Numbered from the stretch's first letter, positions 1 to 7,011 are shown. The stretch is DNA of 8,857 bases from Chloroflexota bacterium (GCA_022566235.1 JADFJI010000064.1:1-8857), one strand, 5' to 3'. The notes: generated by a model from the sequence alone, not told the origin. Numbers and translations are program-made.

Positions 1-6
1 GACCTG

Positions 7-1674
7 CTACTGTTTCTGGACGACCCCGAGCTTCAATCGGCGATCGAGGAGAATGGGTGGGGCGGGCGCCTTCAAAACGGGGTGATGGACTTCGTCTACG
101 TCGTCGACTCCAACGTGGGCTGGAGCAAAGTTGACCGCAACGTTCAGAGAGATATAACCTATGTAGTCGACCTTCGGATAGCCACGAGGCCCCGAAGCAG
201 CCTGACCTTGAAATACAGCAGGCACCATTGCCAGCAAGATCAGGCCGCCCGAGGCCCAGAACGCCTTTGTCAATCCCGACATGAAGGCCAATTTGACCCC
301 TTCACCCCCCACCTCCGACACGGCGGCCAGGCTGGGCTCGTACCCAGAAGAAGCCATAACTAAGGTAACTATGGTAGTGGCGGCGGCTATCCCCATCACA
401 TTGCCGCTGGTTCTGGTCAAATTCAACAAAGCGGAGATAATCCCGTACTTTTCCCTGTCCCTGGACCCCAAAACAGCGCTGGTGTTGGGGGAGTAAAATG
501 TCCCCATGCCCGCGCCAACTAGCATCATAGCTACTACAACGTGGACAGGTGAAGAGTGAAGGTTGAGCTGCGAAAAGATAAACATCCCAGCGGCGGACAG
601 GGCCAGCCCCATCAACATCAACCACCTTACGCCCACCCTGTCAGAAAGGGTTCCGCTTATGATGCCTGTTATCGCCATAGAGACGGACGCCGGCGCCATC
701 AGTAACCCAGCTATATGGGCCTTGTAATTGAGCACCACAATCAGGTAAAAGGGCATCAGAATCACCCTGGGAGCGCTCGCCAGGAACAACAGAAATCGCG
801 CCGACACCCCCAGGGAGAACACCCTGATTCGGAAAAAGGTGAGGTCCAACATCGGATCGCTACAGCGTATCTCCCACCATATAAACACGGCTAATAGACC
901 GGCTGCGGTCAGAAAACTTGCAACTATCGGGGTTGAGTCCCAACCGAACCTGTGGCCGTTGGACATCCCCAGGAGAAGGCTAACCAGCGCTCCCGACGAA
1001 ATGCCCGCTCCAATCCAATCGAACCCGATAAGGTGGCCCTCTTTACGCTTCGGAGTCGACCCTCCTCCCAGCACTACCAGCACCGATACCACCGCAATGA
1101 CGCCCAGTGGGATGTTGGCAAAGAATAGGGAGCGCCATCCAAACCCGCTAATCAGTAACCCACCGATTATGGGCCCTACAGCAGCCCCTATGCCGACCAC
1201 AGTAGTGTAAAGGCCTATGGCCTTCCCTCGCTCCCTCCCCGGGAATGCGTCGGTGATCATGGCCATCGCGTTGGCCTGGATTCCGGCTGACCCTACCCCC
1301 TGGACGATCTTAGCGGCGATCAGCACCGAGAACGTAGGCGCTGAGCCCCCCACAGCCGCCGCGGCCATAAATATCATAAAGCTGAAGACGTAGACCCGGG
1401 TCCGTCCTATCATGTCCGAGATCCGGCCTAGAGGCAGGAACATCGCACTGGTGCTTAGCACATAGCCGAGGGTTACCCATTGCACCGTGGGGATATCCAG
1501 GTCGAAGTGTTCTGCGATCTCGGGCAGAGCTATGTTGACCCCGGTCTGCTCCATCACCGTTACGAACATTCCGATGGCGATGGCGAAAAACACCCACCAC
1601 TTCTGGTGACGGCCGCGGGTGATGATTCTCGACCGGTCGATGAACGAAGACACTCCTGCGTTTGGGTTAGACAC
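7..1674 (-). CDS. DHA2-family (EmrB/QacA-like) MFS drug exporter, 14 TM
   Basis: This is a 555-residue, very hydrophobic protein of the major facilitator superfamily, probably a proton-driven multidrug exporter in the inner membrane. Visible motifs are EQTGVNIALP in TM1 (42-51, the DHA2 motif D1 region), GRISDMIGRTR in loop 2-3 (83-93, motif A), KIVQGVGSAG (122-131, motif B) and GIGAAVGPIIGG in TM5 (161-172, the antiporter motif C). About 14 hydrophobic segments fit DHA2 rather than the 12-TM DHA1 type. Two family positions differ: Glu42 stands where Asp is usual, and Lys122 where the motif B Arg is usual. After the last helix (to about 487) there is a roughly 65-residue soluble tail with acidic and proline-rich parts, longer than I would expect. 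The start is GTG; the nearest purine-rich stretch (GAGGA) lies about 16 nt upstream, so the start is uncertain. A GTG at codon 8 directly preceded by GCAGGA is an alternative. The substrate cannot be told from sequence. Confidence 0.9.
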   Translation of the reverse strand: MSNPNAGVSSFIDRSRIITRGRHQKWWVFFAIAIGMFVTVMEQTGVNIALPEIAEHFDLDIPTVQWVTLGYVLSTSAMFLPLGRISDMIGRTRVYVFSFMIFMAAAAVGGSAPTFSVLIAAKIVQGVGSAGIQANAMAMITDAFPGRERGKAIGLYTTVVGIGAAVGPIIGGLLISGFGWRSLFFANIPLGVIAVVSVLVVLGGGSTPKRKEGHLIGFDWIGAGISSGALVSLLLGMSNGHRFGWDSTPIVASFLTAAGLLAVFIWWEIRCSDPMLDLTFFRIRVFSLGVSARFLLFLASAPRVILMPFYLIVVLNYKAHIAGLLMAPASVSMAITGIISGTLSDRVGVRWLMLMGLALSAAGMFIFSQLNLHSSPVHVVVAMMLVGAGMGTFYSPNTSAVLGSRDREKYGIISALLNLTRTSGNVMGIAAATTIVTLVMASSGYEPSLAAVSEVGGEGVKLAFMSGLTKAFWASGGLILLAMVPAVFQGQAASGPRGYPKVDYIGYISLNVAVNFAPAHVGVDDVDEVHHPVLKAPAPPILLDRRLKLGVVQKQ

Positions 1675-1948
1675 TGTCCATTTTCGATGGTCCTCGATGC
1701 TGCGGCATGGGATTGCCCCCCCTGGCTGCTTCCCAATCCCGGGTGTGGGGTCAGGTGGATACTATATCCCAATACCCAAGGGAGAGCGCAGACGCAATAT
1801 TACAGCTCAGTGGCCGATGAACTCGCCGGTGGGGTTCATGTCCCGAGTGTCTAGCCCGAGGTAGTTAAATGGAGGCTGGTGTGTTGCTTGGGTCCGGGCA
1901 GCTTGATATGGGGCATTCCGGCTAAAAGGACGCACAGGGCCGGTATAT
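1675..1948. other. Intergenic gap, MFS gene to ogg
   Basis: These 274 bases between two minus-strand genes hold no convincing gene. A minus-strand TATAGT (1766-1761) could be a -10 box for the MFS gene, but no -35 lies at the right distance. A short open frame on the minus strand that ends here overlaps ogg and has no ribosome binding site or recognisable family. No terminator with a U-run was seen. Confidence 0.4.
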
Positions 1949-2827
1949 CTACTCCAGTTCGGCCTCTGGGACCAGGTCTCGGGGCGGGAGTTTCTCCAAG
2001 CGTCTGCTATGGAACAGGTACTGCTGGGCATATCCGGCCCAGGGGCTGAAGTACTGAAGGGCCCATTCCCTGATGGCGGCGTAGGAAGGGCTCTTCCCGC
2101 CCAGGTACCCTTCCTGGACTACCCTTCGCACCCACCTATCGATGGGGAAGGCGTCCATCTTCTCCAGGGAGAACAGCAGGACACAATCGGCCACCTTGTC
2201 CCCAACCCCGTACAGGCCCATCAAGTCCGTCTTGGCGTCCTCGTAGGTAAGTTCCTTCAGCCCATCGAGGTCATAGCCCCCTCCCCCGATCCTGCTCGCC
2301 GCCTGCGCCAGGTACTTAGCCCTGAATCCCATCCCCATCAGCCTCAGTCCCGTCTCCCCCAGCCCCGCCATCTGTTCCGGTGTTGGGAAAGAGTAGCGCA
2401 CCTGACCATCCATCTCCAGCCTCTGACCCAAGGCCTGGGACAGGGCCTCGATGGACGCGCCGATTCGGGGTATGTTGGACGATATTGAGCAGATGAATGA
2501 GATAAGGCACTCCCAGGGCTCCTGCCTGAGGAGTCGCAGGCCGTAGAACTGGGCGATGGATCTGCGCATGCGCTCGTCCCGACCGATACGTTCATAGATA
2601 GCCGCCAGATCATCGTCCAGGCGCAGGTAGTAACCGAGCCGGTATGCCATCTCCTCCTCGGGCTGGGGATGGCTGTGGAACTCCAGGCCCAGAAGGCTCT
2701 GGCGTATCTTGACCATGCTGCCGAAGATCACCCCGTAGTACCATTCGCCCTCCCTGCGCCACCGGAAGGCCTGGCCGCATTCAAGGGTGTGGGTTAGATT
2801 GAACGGCTGATCCAACGGGATGAACAT
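1949..2827 (-). CDS. ogg: 8-oxoguanine DNA glycosylase/AP lyase (Ogg family)
   Basis: This 292-residue bifunctional base-excision-repair enzyme excises 8-oxoguanine from DNA and cleaves the resulting abasic site by beta-elimination. The N-terminal OGG_N domain is marked by LECGQAFRW (15-23). The HhH-GPD domain follows. Its helix-hairpin-helix reads LYGVGDKVADC (205-215), with catalytic Lys211 matching human OGG1 Lys249. PIDRWVRR (228-235) holds Asp230, matching Asp268. SISSNIPRI (114-122) corresponds to the eukaryotic loop that contacts the estranged cytosine, and Arg121 takes the place of human Arg154. The length is close to that of other bacterial Ogg proteins. The start is ATG with only a weak purine stretch (GTGAG) upstream. 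The gene lies 138 bases after the PHP-domain gene and 274 bases before the MFS gene, so operon membership is doubtful. AlkA or EndoIII are less likely: CGQxFRW is Ogg-specific and the Fe-S cysteines of EndoIII are absent. Confidence 0.92.
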   Translation of the reverse strand: MFIPLDQPFNLTHTLECGQAFRWRREGEWYYGVIFGSMVKIRQSLLGLEFHSHPQPEEEMAYRLGYYLRLDDDLAAIYERIGRDERMRRSIAQFYGLRLLRQEPWECLISFICSISSNIPRIGASIEALSQALGQRLEMDGQVRYSFPTPEQMAGLGETGLRLMGMGFRAKYLAQAASRIGGGGYDLDGLKELTYEDAKTDLMGLYGVGDKVADCVLLFSLEKMDAFPIDRWVRRVVQEGYLGGKSPSYAAIREWALQYFSPWAGYAQQYLFHSRRLEKLPPRDLVPEAELE

Positions 2828-2920
2828 GCTATAGGCTCACTGGGCGACTTCTGAGGTATGGCGGGCCGGTGAGGGAAGGCTGCAACAGTTGATGCTTCCG
2901 GTTCGCCGCAAGATTCGGTG

Positions 2921-2938
2921 TGGCCCGTCAGCGGGCCA
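2921..2938 (-). terminator. GC-rich hairpin after the PHP gene, no U-tract
   Basis: TGGCCCG and CGGGCCA form a perfect 7-bp stem around a 4-base loop, 28 bases past the stop of the PHP-domain gene. No run of U follows on the minus strand, so it is not a standard intrinsic terminator. It may slow transcription or protect a 3' end. It is GC-rich enough to be a chance structure. Confidence 0.3.
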
Positions 2939-2965
2939 GGCAGGGAAGGCCGAGGCCCCATCTAC

Positions 2966-3646
2966 CTAATCCGGTTCGTAGAAGGTGAGGTTGCCCTTGC
3001 GGAGCCCCGTTGCCGGACGAAATCGCCCTGCCCGCAACTCCGTCACCAGGTCCTCATCCGTCCTCACGTTCCGCTCGAAGACCGTGACATGACAGCCTAC
3101 GCCATGATGCGAGTGGGCGTCGCTGCCTGCCGTACGCGATTTGCCCAGGATTCGGGCCACCCTGTGGGCAGCCTCGTTATCCCTGTCGTTGTTACCCCCG
3201 TTCAGGGCCTCCAGGGCGTCGATGAACCGGAATACAGGGTGATGGCTGGCCTCCTCCAGGGTCGCGGGTTTCGAGCCGTCGGGCCAGAGCAGGCTTCCCC
3301 TATGGTCGTAGAACCTCCTGAACGGGTGCATGGCCACCAGATATCCCCCGATCCCATCCACCACCTCCCGAAGCTTTTCGATCCGGTGCATACCGCTCAC
3401 GTAATGGTGCAGGCCAAAGGCGCCGATATGTCCCATCTCGGTCTCTACTTCCAGGGCATGGAAGACCAGGATGTCCTGTTGGGCGGCGAACTCCTGGAAT
3501 TCCCTCCAGTCCCAGTTGGGGCCATGCTCGGTGAAGCAGATGCCGTCTAGTCCCTGTTTCTTGGCCTCGAAGACCAGGTCCTGGGGAGAGATGCTGCTAT
3601 CGCTGCCCCCAACCTTGGTGTGAGAGTGAAGGTCTATAAGCGTCAT
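2966..3646 (-). CDS. PHP-domain metal-dependent phosphoesterase
   Basis: This 226-residue stand-alone PHP (polymerase and histidinol phosphatase) domain protein should be a hydrolase with a cluster of two or three metal ions. Ligand motifs appear in the usual order: DLHSHT (5-10; His7, His9) followed by Asp16 in GGSDSS, FTEHGP (38-43; His41), ALEVETEMGHIGAFG (64-78; Glu66/68, His73), AMHPFRR (105-111; His107) and AGSDAHS (173-179; Asp176, His178). All metal ligands appear present, so an active enzyme is expected. No DNA polymerase or HisK-specific extension is attached. In this family substrates include nucleoside 3',5'-bisphosphates, 5'-phosphorylated oligonucleotides and histidinol phosphate, and the sequence does not choose among them. 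The start is ATG with no clear Shine-Dalgarno, and the protein begins directly with the first metal-binding strand, as is usual. It sits 152 bases after the small membrane protein gene and 138 before ogg. A nucleic-acid-related role would suit the repair neighbour, but that is a guess. Confidence 0.88.
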   Translation of the reverse strand: MTLIDLHSHTKVGGSDSSISPQDLVFEAKKQGLDGICFTEHGPNWDWREFQEFAAQQDILVFHALEVETEMGHIGAFGLHHYVSGMHRIEKLREVVDGIGGYLVAMHPFRRFYDHRGSLLWPDGSKPATLEEASHHPVFRFIDALEALNGGNNDRDNEAAHRVARILGKSRTAGSDAHSHHGVGCHVTVFERNVRTDEDLVTELRAGRFRPATGLRKGNLTFYEPD

Positions 3647-3775
3647 TCTACGTTGGGCAAACCGTTAGCGCGTTATCCAGGGAGGTGCGTGAATAACCTA
3701 ACAAAACAGAAGCCATCTTATCAGCCCCACAAGCCCAGGGTCAACGGCCTCATAGCCGGGTGTCGCACGTATAAA

Positions 3776-3788
3776 CGAAGTCGCTTCG
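3776..3788 (-). terminator. Weak terminator-like hairpin at operon end
   Basis: On the minus strand CGAAG-CGA-CTTCG is followed by TTTAT, 10 bases after the stop of the small membrane protein gene. The stem has 5 bp (6 with a G-U pair) and the T-run has only three T residues. The position suits the end of the rsmA-ispE-membrane-protein unit, but the strength is low. Confidence 0.25.
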
Positions 3789-3798
3789 CAGCCACGCC

Positions 3799-4212
3799 TC
3801 AATCGGCCAGCCAGGGCATGAGCCAGCCGAACACCCCGACGAAGGCCAGCCCCACCCCATACCCCTCCCACCACGCCTTCCGGCGGGTCCACAAAGCCCC
3901 CAGGATGAGGGCATTTACTGTAAAGATGCAGACGGCGATGGTGAAGGCCCCGTTGGGGCTCCCAAACCCGTCCCTGGGCGTAATCTGATCCACGGCCAGG
4001 TACAGGGCCCCCAGGAATCCCCCCGCAATCCCCCAGCCCCCCATGACCATCAGCGGCAAGAGGACGGCCATAGAAAGGGTTGCCGGCACCTTGTCCAGAA
4101 CTCGCGGACCGTGGGCCGGAACCCTGCGCGGGGCCGACAGGGTCGCAGCCCACACCATGGTGAACAAAGTGCCCATAAACAGGCCGCACGCCGTGCCTAT
4201 CAGGAGCGCCAC
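3799..4212 (-). CDS. Small four-TM membrane protein, function unknown
   Basis: I do not recognise this 137-residue protein. Four hydrophobic stretches are visible, at roughly 4-26, 45-74, 88-108 and 114-134. Between the first two lies a basic, proline-containing loop (SAPRRVPAHGPRVLDK), and a polar loop (QITPRDGFGSPNG) precedes the third. The charge pattern suggests an inner-membrane protein with both ends on the same side. There is no signal peptidase site and no catalytic motif. The start is GTG at 4212-4210, inside the last codons of ispE, giving a 13-base overlap. A purine stretch (AAGGAG) lies about 12 nt upstream within ispE. The overlap implies translational coupling to ispE. This suggests co-expression, not necessarily a role in isoprenoid synthesis. 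The overlap and clean membrane topology make a real gene likely; three other frames across this stretch are open but read as shadows. Confidence 0.75.
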   Translation of the reverse strand: MALLIGTACGLFMGTLFTMVWAATLSAPRRVPAHGPRVLDKVPATLSMAVLLPLMVMGGWGIAGGFLGALYLAVDQITPRDGFGSPNGAFTIAVCIFTVNALILGALWTRRKAWWEGYGVGLAFVGVFGWLMPWLAD

Positions 4213-5126
4213 GTTAAGCCCCGTCTCCTTTCCCGGGGTGCCTGTTCCGCATCTGCTGGTCCCGGGGGCCTTGGATCATCATCGGGGCCCAGGGTCCTGG
4301 TCAGATAGCAGGCGACGCCGCGCCGAGCGCACTCCGACACGATATTCTCTCCCTCATCCCGCCCTTCAACGAAGGCGAAGAGGGCGGGCCCCGTACCCGA
4401 GAGGCGAACGGACTCCAGCCCCATCTGGAGAAGCAGATCTCGACAGTCTCCCAACCCTGGGAATACCCCGAAGGCCACGGCCTCGAAAACGTTGTACGTA
4501 AGAGCTGCCCCAATGCTCCCGCCCCGTCGAATGACCTCGGTCATGCTGGCAGTCCTGGAACCATCGGAGTAATCCGAGGGCTTCAGCGCTGCGTAAAGCA
4601 CCGCGGTCTTGTTTTCCAGGGCCTGGTGGGGCACGGCCAGTATAAGCCATTGCTCTGCAGAGGGAGGCAGGGGGATCAGCACCTCTCCCCGACCCTTCGC
4701 CAGGGCAGTGCCTCCTCGCAAGAAGAAGGGAACGTCGGAGCCCAGCCGGGAGGCCAGGGGCAACAACCCATCGATATCCAGCCCCAGGCCCCATAGGGTG
4801 TTGAGCGCCTTCAGGGTCGCGGCGGCGTCGCTGCTGCCGCCTCCCAGCCCCGCCGACGTCGGGACCCTCTTCTCAAGGCAGATCCTCACCCCCTTGCCCA
4901 CACCCAGCTCACCCTTAAGTAGCCGAGCGGCCTTGAGCACCAGGTTATCCGGCGTTTCCAGCTCCGGAGCATCGCAGGCCAGGGACACCTCATCAGCTGT
5001 GACAAAGGTCAGGGTATCGGACAGGTCGATGGTCTGCATGACCGACGAGATGTCATGATAGCCATCGGGTCGTTTAGAGAGGACTTCGAGGGTGAGATTG
5101 ATCTTGGCCGGGGCGGATACCTTCAA
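4200..5126 (-). CDS. ispE: 4-(cytidine 5'-diphospho)-2-C-methyl-D-erythritol kinase
   Basis: IspE is a cytosolic GHMP-family kinase that uses ATP to phosphorylate the 2-OH of CDP-methylerythritol, the fourth step of the MEP (non-mevalonate) isoprenoid pathway. From the TTG start the protein has 308 residues. PAKINLTLEV (6-15) carries the catalytic Lys8. PTSAGLGGGSSDAAATL (89-105) is the glycine-rich ATP loop. GSDVPFF (129-135) holds catalytic Asp131. RLSGTGPALFAFVE is the C-terminal GHMP motif. An Arg/Pro-rich tail of about 30 residues extends past the usual end. I chose TTG at 5126-5124 because it overlaps the rsmA stop (TTGA), has GGGGGA 6-7 nt upstream, and leaves only a few residues before the PAKIN strand, as is normal. 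A GTG at 5171 would add 15 residues unlike the family and overlap rsmA by 49 bases. The gene is sandwiched between rsmA and a membrane protein gene with overlaps on both sides, pointing to coupled translation. Confidence 0.93.
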   Translation of the reverse strand: MKVSAPAKINLTLEVLSKRPDGYHDISSVMQTIDLSDTLTFVTADEVSLACDAPELETPDNLVLKAARLLKGELGVGKGVRICLEKRVPTSAGLGGGSSDAAATLKALNTLWGLGLDIDGLLPLASRLGSDVPFFLRGGTALAKGRGEVLIPLPPSAEQWLILAVPHQALENKTAVLYAALKPSDYSDGSRTASMTEVIRRGGSIGAALTYNVFEAVAFGVFPGLGDCRDLLLQMGLESVRLSGTGPALFAFVEGRDEGENIVSECARRGVACYLTRTLGPDDDPRPPGPADAEQAPRERRRGLTWRS

Positions 5127-6007
5127 GGCCGGTCCCCCGTAAAAGGCAATACCCGGCTCAGGCCTTCCCACTCCTCCAGGGACAACGTGCTGGGCCGCCG
5201 GCTACCGTCGATGCCCGCGGCCTTGAGGGACTCTTTGGCCTGGGCCACAGGCACACCGAGGCCAAGGGCCAGGCTGTTGTGGAGCTGCTTCCTCGGGGCG
5301 CTGAACCCCGCCCGGGCAGTGGTGAAAAACCTCTGGGGGTCCTGGACTGCGGGACTATCGTACACATCGATGGCCACCACCAGGGCATCGACCTTGGGAC
5401 GGGGATAGAAGTGGGAGGCCGGCACTCTGGCGATTATCGAAGGCCTGCCGTACACCTGCACCCCCAGGCTCAGGAGGCCCATCCTTCCTGGAGAGGAAGA
5501 ATCGGGGCTTGCAGCTATGACCTCACCCACCTCCTTCTGGACCATGACAACCATCCTGCTGGGCTTGTGTTCGGCCTCCAGGAAGTGGCGGAGCACCACG
5601 GCGGCGATGTTGTAGGGAAGGTTTGCCACCATCTTGTACCGGGGCCGTGAGCCGGAGTTATCAACTTCGAGGGGGCCGTAGCTTGCCACGAGCTCCTCGG
5701 GGACTAGATCCAGGATGTCCGCCTGCACGATGGCTACGTTGGATAGCTGTGACAGCTGCTCTCGCAGTAGGGATACGAGACCACCGTCCACCTCGACGGC
5801 AATAACCGTTCCCGCCCGAGCCGCCAGGGCCCGGGTAAGGGTCCCAAGACCCGGGCCTACCTCCACCACCAGGTCACGGCTGGTCAGGCCTGCGGCCTCG
5901 ACGATTTTCGCCAGCACCTTTTTATCAGTGAGAAAGTGCTGCCCCAGGGATTTCCTCGCCTGGAGGCCGTGATGGCGAAGGAGTTCTTTCAACCCGGCAC
6001 TCCCCAT
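5123..6007 (-). CDS. rsmA: 16S rRNA (A1518/A1519-N6,N6) dimethyltransferase
   Basis: RsmA (KsgA) uses S-adenosylmethionine to dimethylate two adjacent adenines in the 3'-terminal helix 45 of 16S rRNA, a late checkpoint of 30S assembly. From the ATG start the protein has 294 residues, slightly longer than the usual ~270. QHFLTD (23-28) is the family N-terminal signature, EVGPGLGTLT (49-58) is SAM motif I, the acidic strand end AVEVD follows, and NLPYNI (129-134) is motif IV, which holds the target adenine. The C-terminal helical domain includes a conserved PRKQLHNSL-type stretch. A frame extension to TTG at 6043 exists, but ATG at 6007 gives the typical start just ahead of LKELLRHHGLQARKSLGQHFL-like residues. 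Neither start has a strong Shine-Dalgarno. The stop overlaps the ispE start by 4 bases, and the rsmA-ispE pair is found in many bacteria. A 51-base gap separates it from the SnoaL-like gene, so the two may share a transcript. Confidence 0.95.
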   Translation of the reverse strand: MGSAGLKELLRHHGLQARKSLGQHFLTDKKVLAKIVEAAGLTSRDLVVEVGPGLGTLTRALAARAGTVIAVEVDGGLVSLLREQLSQLSNVAIVQADILDLVPEELVASYGPLEVDNSGSRPRYKMVANLPYNIAAVVLRHFLEAEHKPSRMVVMVQKEVGEVIAASPDSSSPGRMGLLSLGVQVYGRPSIIARVPASHFYPRPKVDALVVAIDVYDSPAVQDPQRFFTTARAGFSAPRKQLHNSLALGLGVPVAQAKESLKAAGIDGSRRPSTLSLEEWEGLSRVLPFTGDRP

Positions 6008-6028
6008 ACCGTTACTGTGGACTATAGC

Positions 6029-6041
6029 GACACCGGGTGTC
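6029..6041. repeat. 13-bp inverted repeat upstream of rsmA
   Basis: GACACC-G-GGTGTC is a perfect dyad with 6-bp arms in the short gap between the SnoaL-like gene and rsmA. A TTGACA and a TATAGT flank it on the minus strand, but only 11 bases apart, too close for a normal promoter. It could be an operator or a chance palindrome. Confidence 0.3.
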
Positions 6042-6058
6042 AATCGGCCAGCTGAGGG

Positions 6059-6499
6059 TCAGGAGTTTAGAGGGAAGGCGCCTAGCTGCTTGAAAATACG
6101 TACGTTGTCCCGGTAGGCCCTCAAGGCCTTCAGCTTTCCATCCTGGAACTCGGCTATCTCCATGAACTGGTAGTTGATCTCCTTGCCCGTTGGGGGGATA
6201 CCGTGGAAATACCCGGTGTGGGTTGCCTTTAGGGTAGCCTCTGCGGCGGCCATGTTTCCACTGGCCACGATGGTCTTACCAGTGATGATGGCGTCAGGAA
6301 AGGACTTCCACCACGCCTGGATGACCTCCAGGAACTTGTCTCTACCCTTGATTGGCGAGGGATTAGACAGGTCGTGGAACTCGAAGTCTTCAGTGATGAA
6401 CGCAGCGAATTTGGAGGGGTCTTTGCTGTTGAAACAGTCGAATATCTTCTCCAGCAGCGCTACGGTCTGGGGGTCTCCTACAGATCGAATTGCAGCCAT
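6059..6499 (-). CDS. SnoaL/NTF2-like fold protein, possible ester cyclase family
   Basis: This 146-residue single-domain cytosolic protein has the NTF2-like alpha+beta cone fold of the SnoaL-like polyketide cyclase family. Features are an N-terminal helix pair (ALLEKIFDCFNSKDPSKFAAF), a strand with a family-typical His (FEFHDLSNP), the GRDKFLEVIQAWWKSFPD segment typical of SnoaL ester-cyclase-like proteins, ATHTGYFHGIPPTGK (the G-x-PPTGK loop seen across the family), and a closing FQDGKLKALRAYRDN strand pair. Most members outside polyketide clusters have no known substrate, and no polyketide gene is nearby, so no reaction is assigned. The start is ATG at 6499-6497 with GGAGG 6 nt upstream. 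A TTG two codons earlier abuts the same ribosome binding site and is unlikely. It lies between the SRP RNA gene and rsmA on the same strand and could be the first gene of the rsmA-ispE transcript. Confidence 0.85.
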   Translation of the reverse strand: MAAIRSVGDPQTVALLEKIFDCFNSKDPSKFAAFITEDFEFHDLSNPSPIKGRDKFLEVIQAWWKSFPDAIITGKTIVASGNMAAAEATLKATHTGYFHGIPPTGKEINYQFMEIAEFQDGKLKALRAYRDNVRIFKQLGAFPLNS

Positions 6500-6631
6500 T
6501 GTCAACCTCCTCGGAATATCCGGCCTGGGGCCAGGGTCTGGGTAAAGCGTTTCTCAGGCCTTCCAGGCACTCTAGGGGGATGGATATGGATGTCTATGGC
6601 CCCGGACACGTGTTACTCCGGAGAATATACA

Positions 6632-6901
6632 GGCCGTGCACCCCCCGTCGACCTCGTCCCACGACTTGCCACCTGGCGTTGAGCTCCGGCCAGGCACTCC
6701 TGCGGCACCCAGAATGGACCACTTACCGTTGCTTCCTTCCGGACCTGGCGGGATTCGCGGTATTCTGCCGCGCAGGACCCGACCTTCAACGCTCCCCGGA
6801 CAGGCTCAACATCGAAGGAACGAAGACCTCTAGGGGGAATTCAGCCCCGCTATAGCGGATTGCGGGTTCAGGGCACCGCTAACTCCCCGCCTAGCACGAC
6901 C
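6632..6901 (-). ncRNA. ffs: Signal recognition particle RNA, long bacterial form with Alu domain
   Basis: This RNA is the scaffold of the signal recognition particle. With Ffh it targets ribosomes making membrane proteins to the membrane. The S domain holds the near-universal loop CAGGTCCGGAAGGAAGCA (6747-6730), closed by a stem of CCTGCGCGGCAGAAT against ATTCTGGGTGCCGCAGG. The 5' part carries the Alu-domain sequence known from the Bacillus subtilis scRNA: GTGCTAGGCGGGGAG, then TAGCGGTGCCCTG, CCCGCAATCCGCTATAGC and GGGGCTGAATTCCCC. The two ends pair perfectly (GGTCGTGC at 6901-6894 with GCACGGCC at 6639-6632, one G-U). The 270-nt length is close to the ~271 nt of B. subtilis. Exact ends are inferred from this closing helix. 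No tail hairpin with a U-run follows, so the termination mode is unclear. Confidence 0.95.
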
Positions 6902-6908
6902 AATTTAT

Positions 6909-6937
6909 ATGGTATGCCAGGGCCGTACCCATGTCAA
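6909..6937 (-). promoter_or_regulatory. Sigma70-type promoter of the SRP RNA
   Basis: On the minus strand a consensus -35 TTGACA (6937-6932) is followed after exactly 17 bases by TACCAT (6914-6909) as the -10. The next 7 bases (ATAAATT) lead to the first base of the predicted RNA at 6901. A perfect -35, ideal spacing and the correct distance to an independently predicted 5' end support it. A TATAAA at 6909-6904 is too close to the RNA start to be the main -10. Confidence 0.7.
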
Positions 6938-6985
6938 TCAGTCAGAAGGAGATAGTGTTTAAAAGCGCCTTCAACCATCCCCCTG

Positions 6986-7011
6986 TCCCCCTTCCTGGCC
7001 AGGAAGGGGGA
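6986..7011. repeat. 26-bp perfect palindrome
   Basis: TCCCCCTTCCTGG joined directly to its reverse complement CCAGGAAGGGGGA makes a 26-base perfect palindrome with no loop. No gene transcribed toward it ends nearby, so a terminator role is unlikely. It probably belongs to a dispersed intergenic repeat family. Confidence 0.7.

Noticed and set aside
1761..1766. TATAGT as -10 box of the MFS gene
   Set aside because: The bases 17 upstream (GCGCTC) are not a -35, and no alternative spacing gives one.
1807..2031. 74-codon minus-strand open frame ending in NPTGEFIGH
   Set aside because: It overlaps the end of ogg, has no ribosome binding site and shows no recognisable family. It is a chance frame in GC-rich DNA.
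2918..3550. 210-codon plus-strand frame opposite the PHP gene
   Set aside because: The minus-strand frame carries all PHP metal ligands in order. The opposite frame has no motifs.
6023..6043. TTGACA plus TATAGT as an rsmA promoter
   Set aside because: The two boxes are only 11 bases apart, too short for sigma70-type recognition.
6859..6878. GCGGGTTCAGGGC-like string suggesting a tRNA T-arm
   Set aside because: No acceptor, D or anticodon arms fit around it. On the minus strand it is part of the SRP RNA Alu domain (CCCGCAATCCGC).
6986..7011. 26-bp palindrome as a rho-independent terminator
   Set aside because: No plus-strand gene ends upstream of it and the SRP RNA is transcribed away from it. 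On the minus strand no U-run follows.
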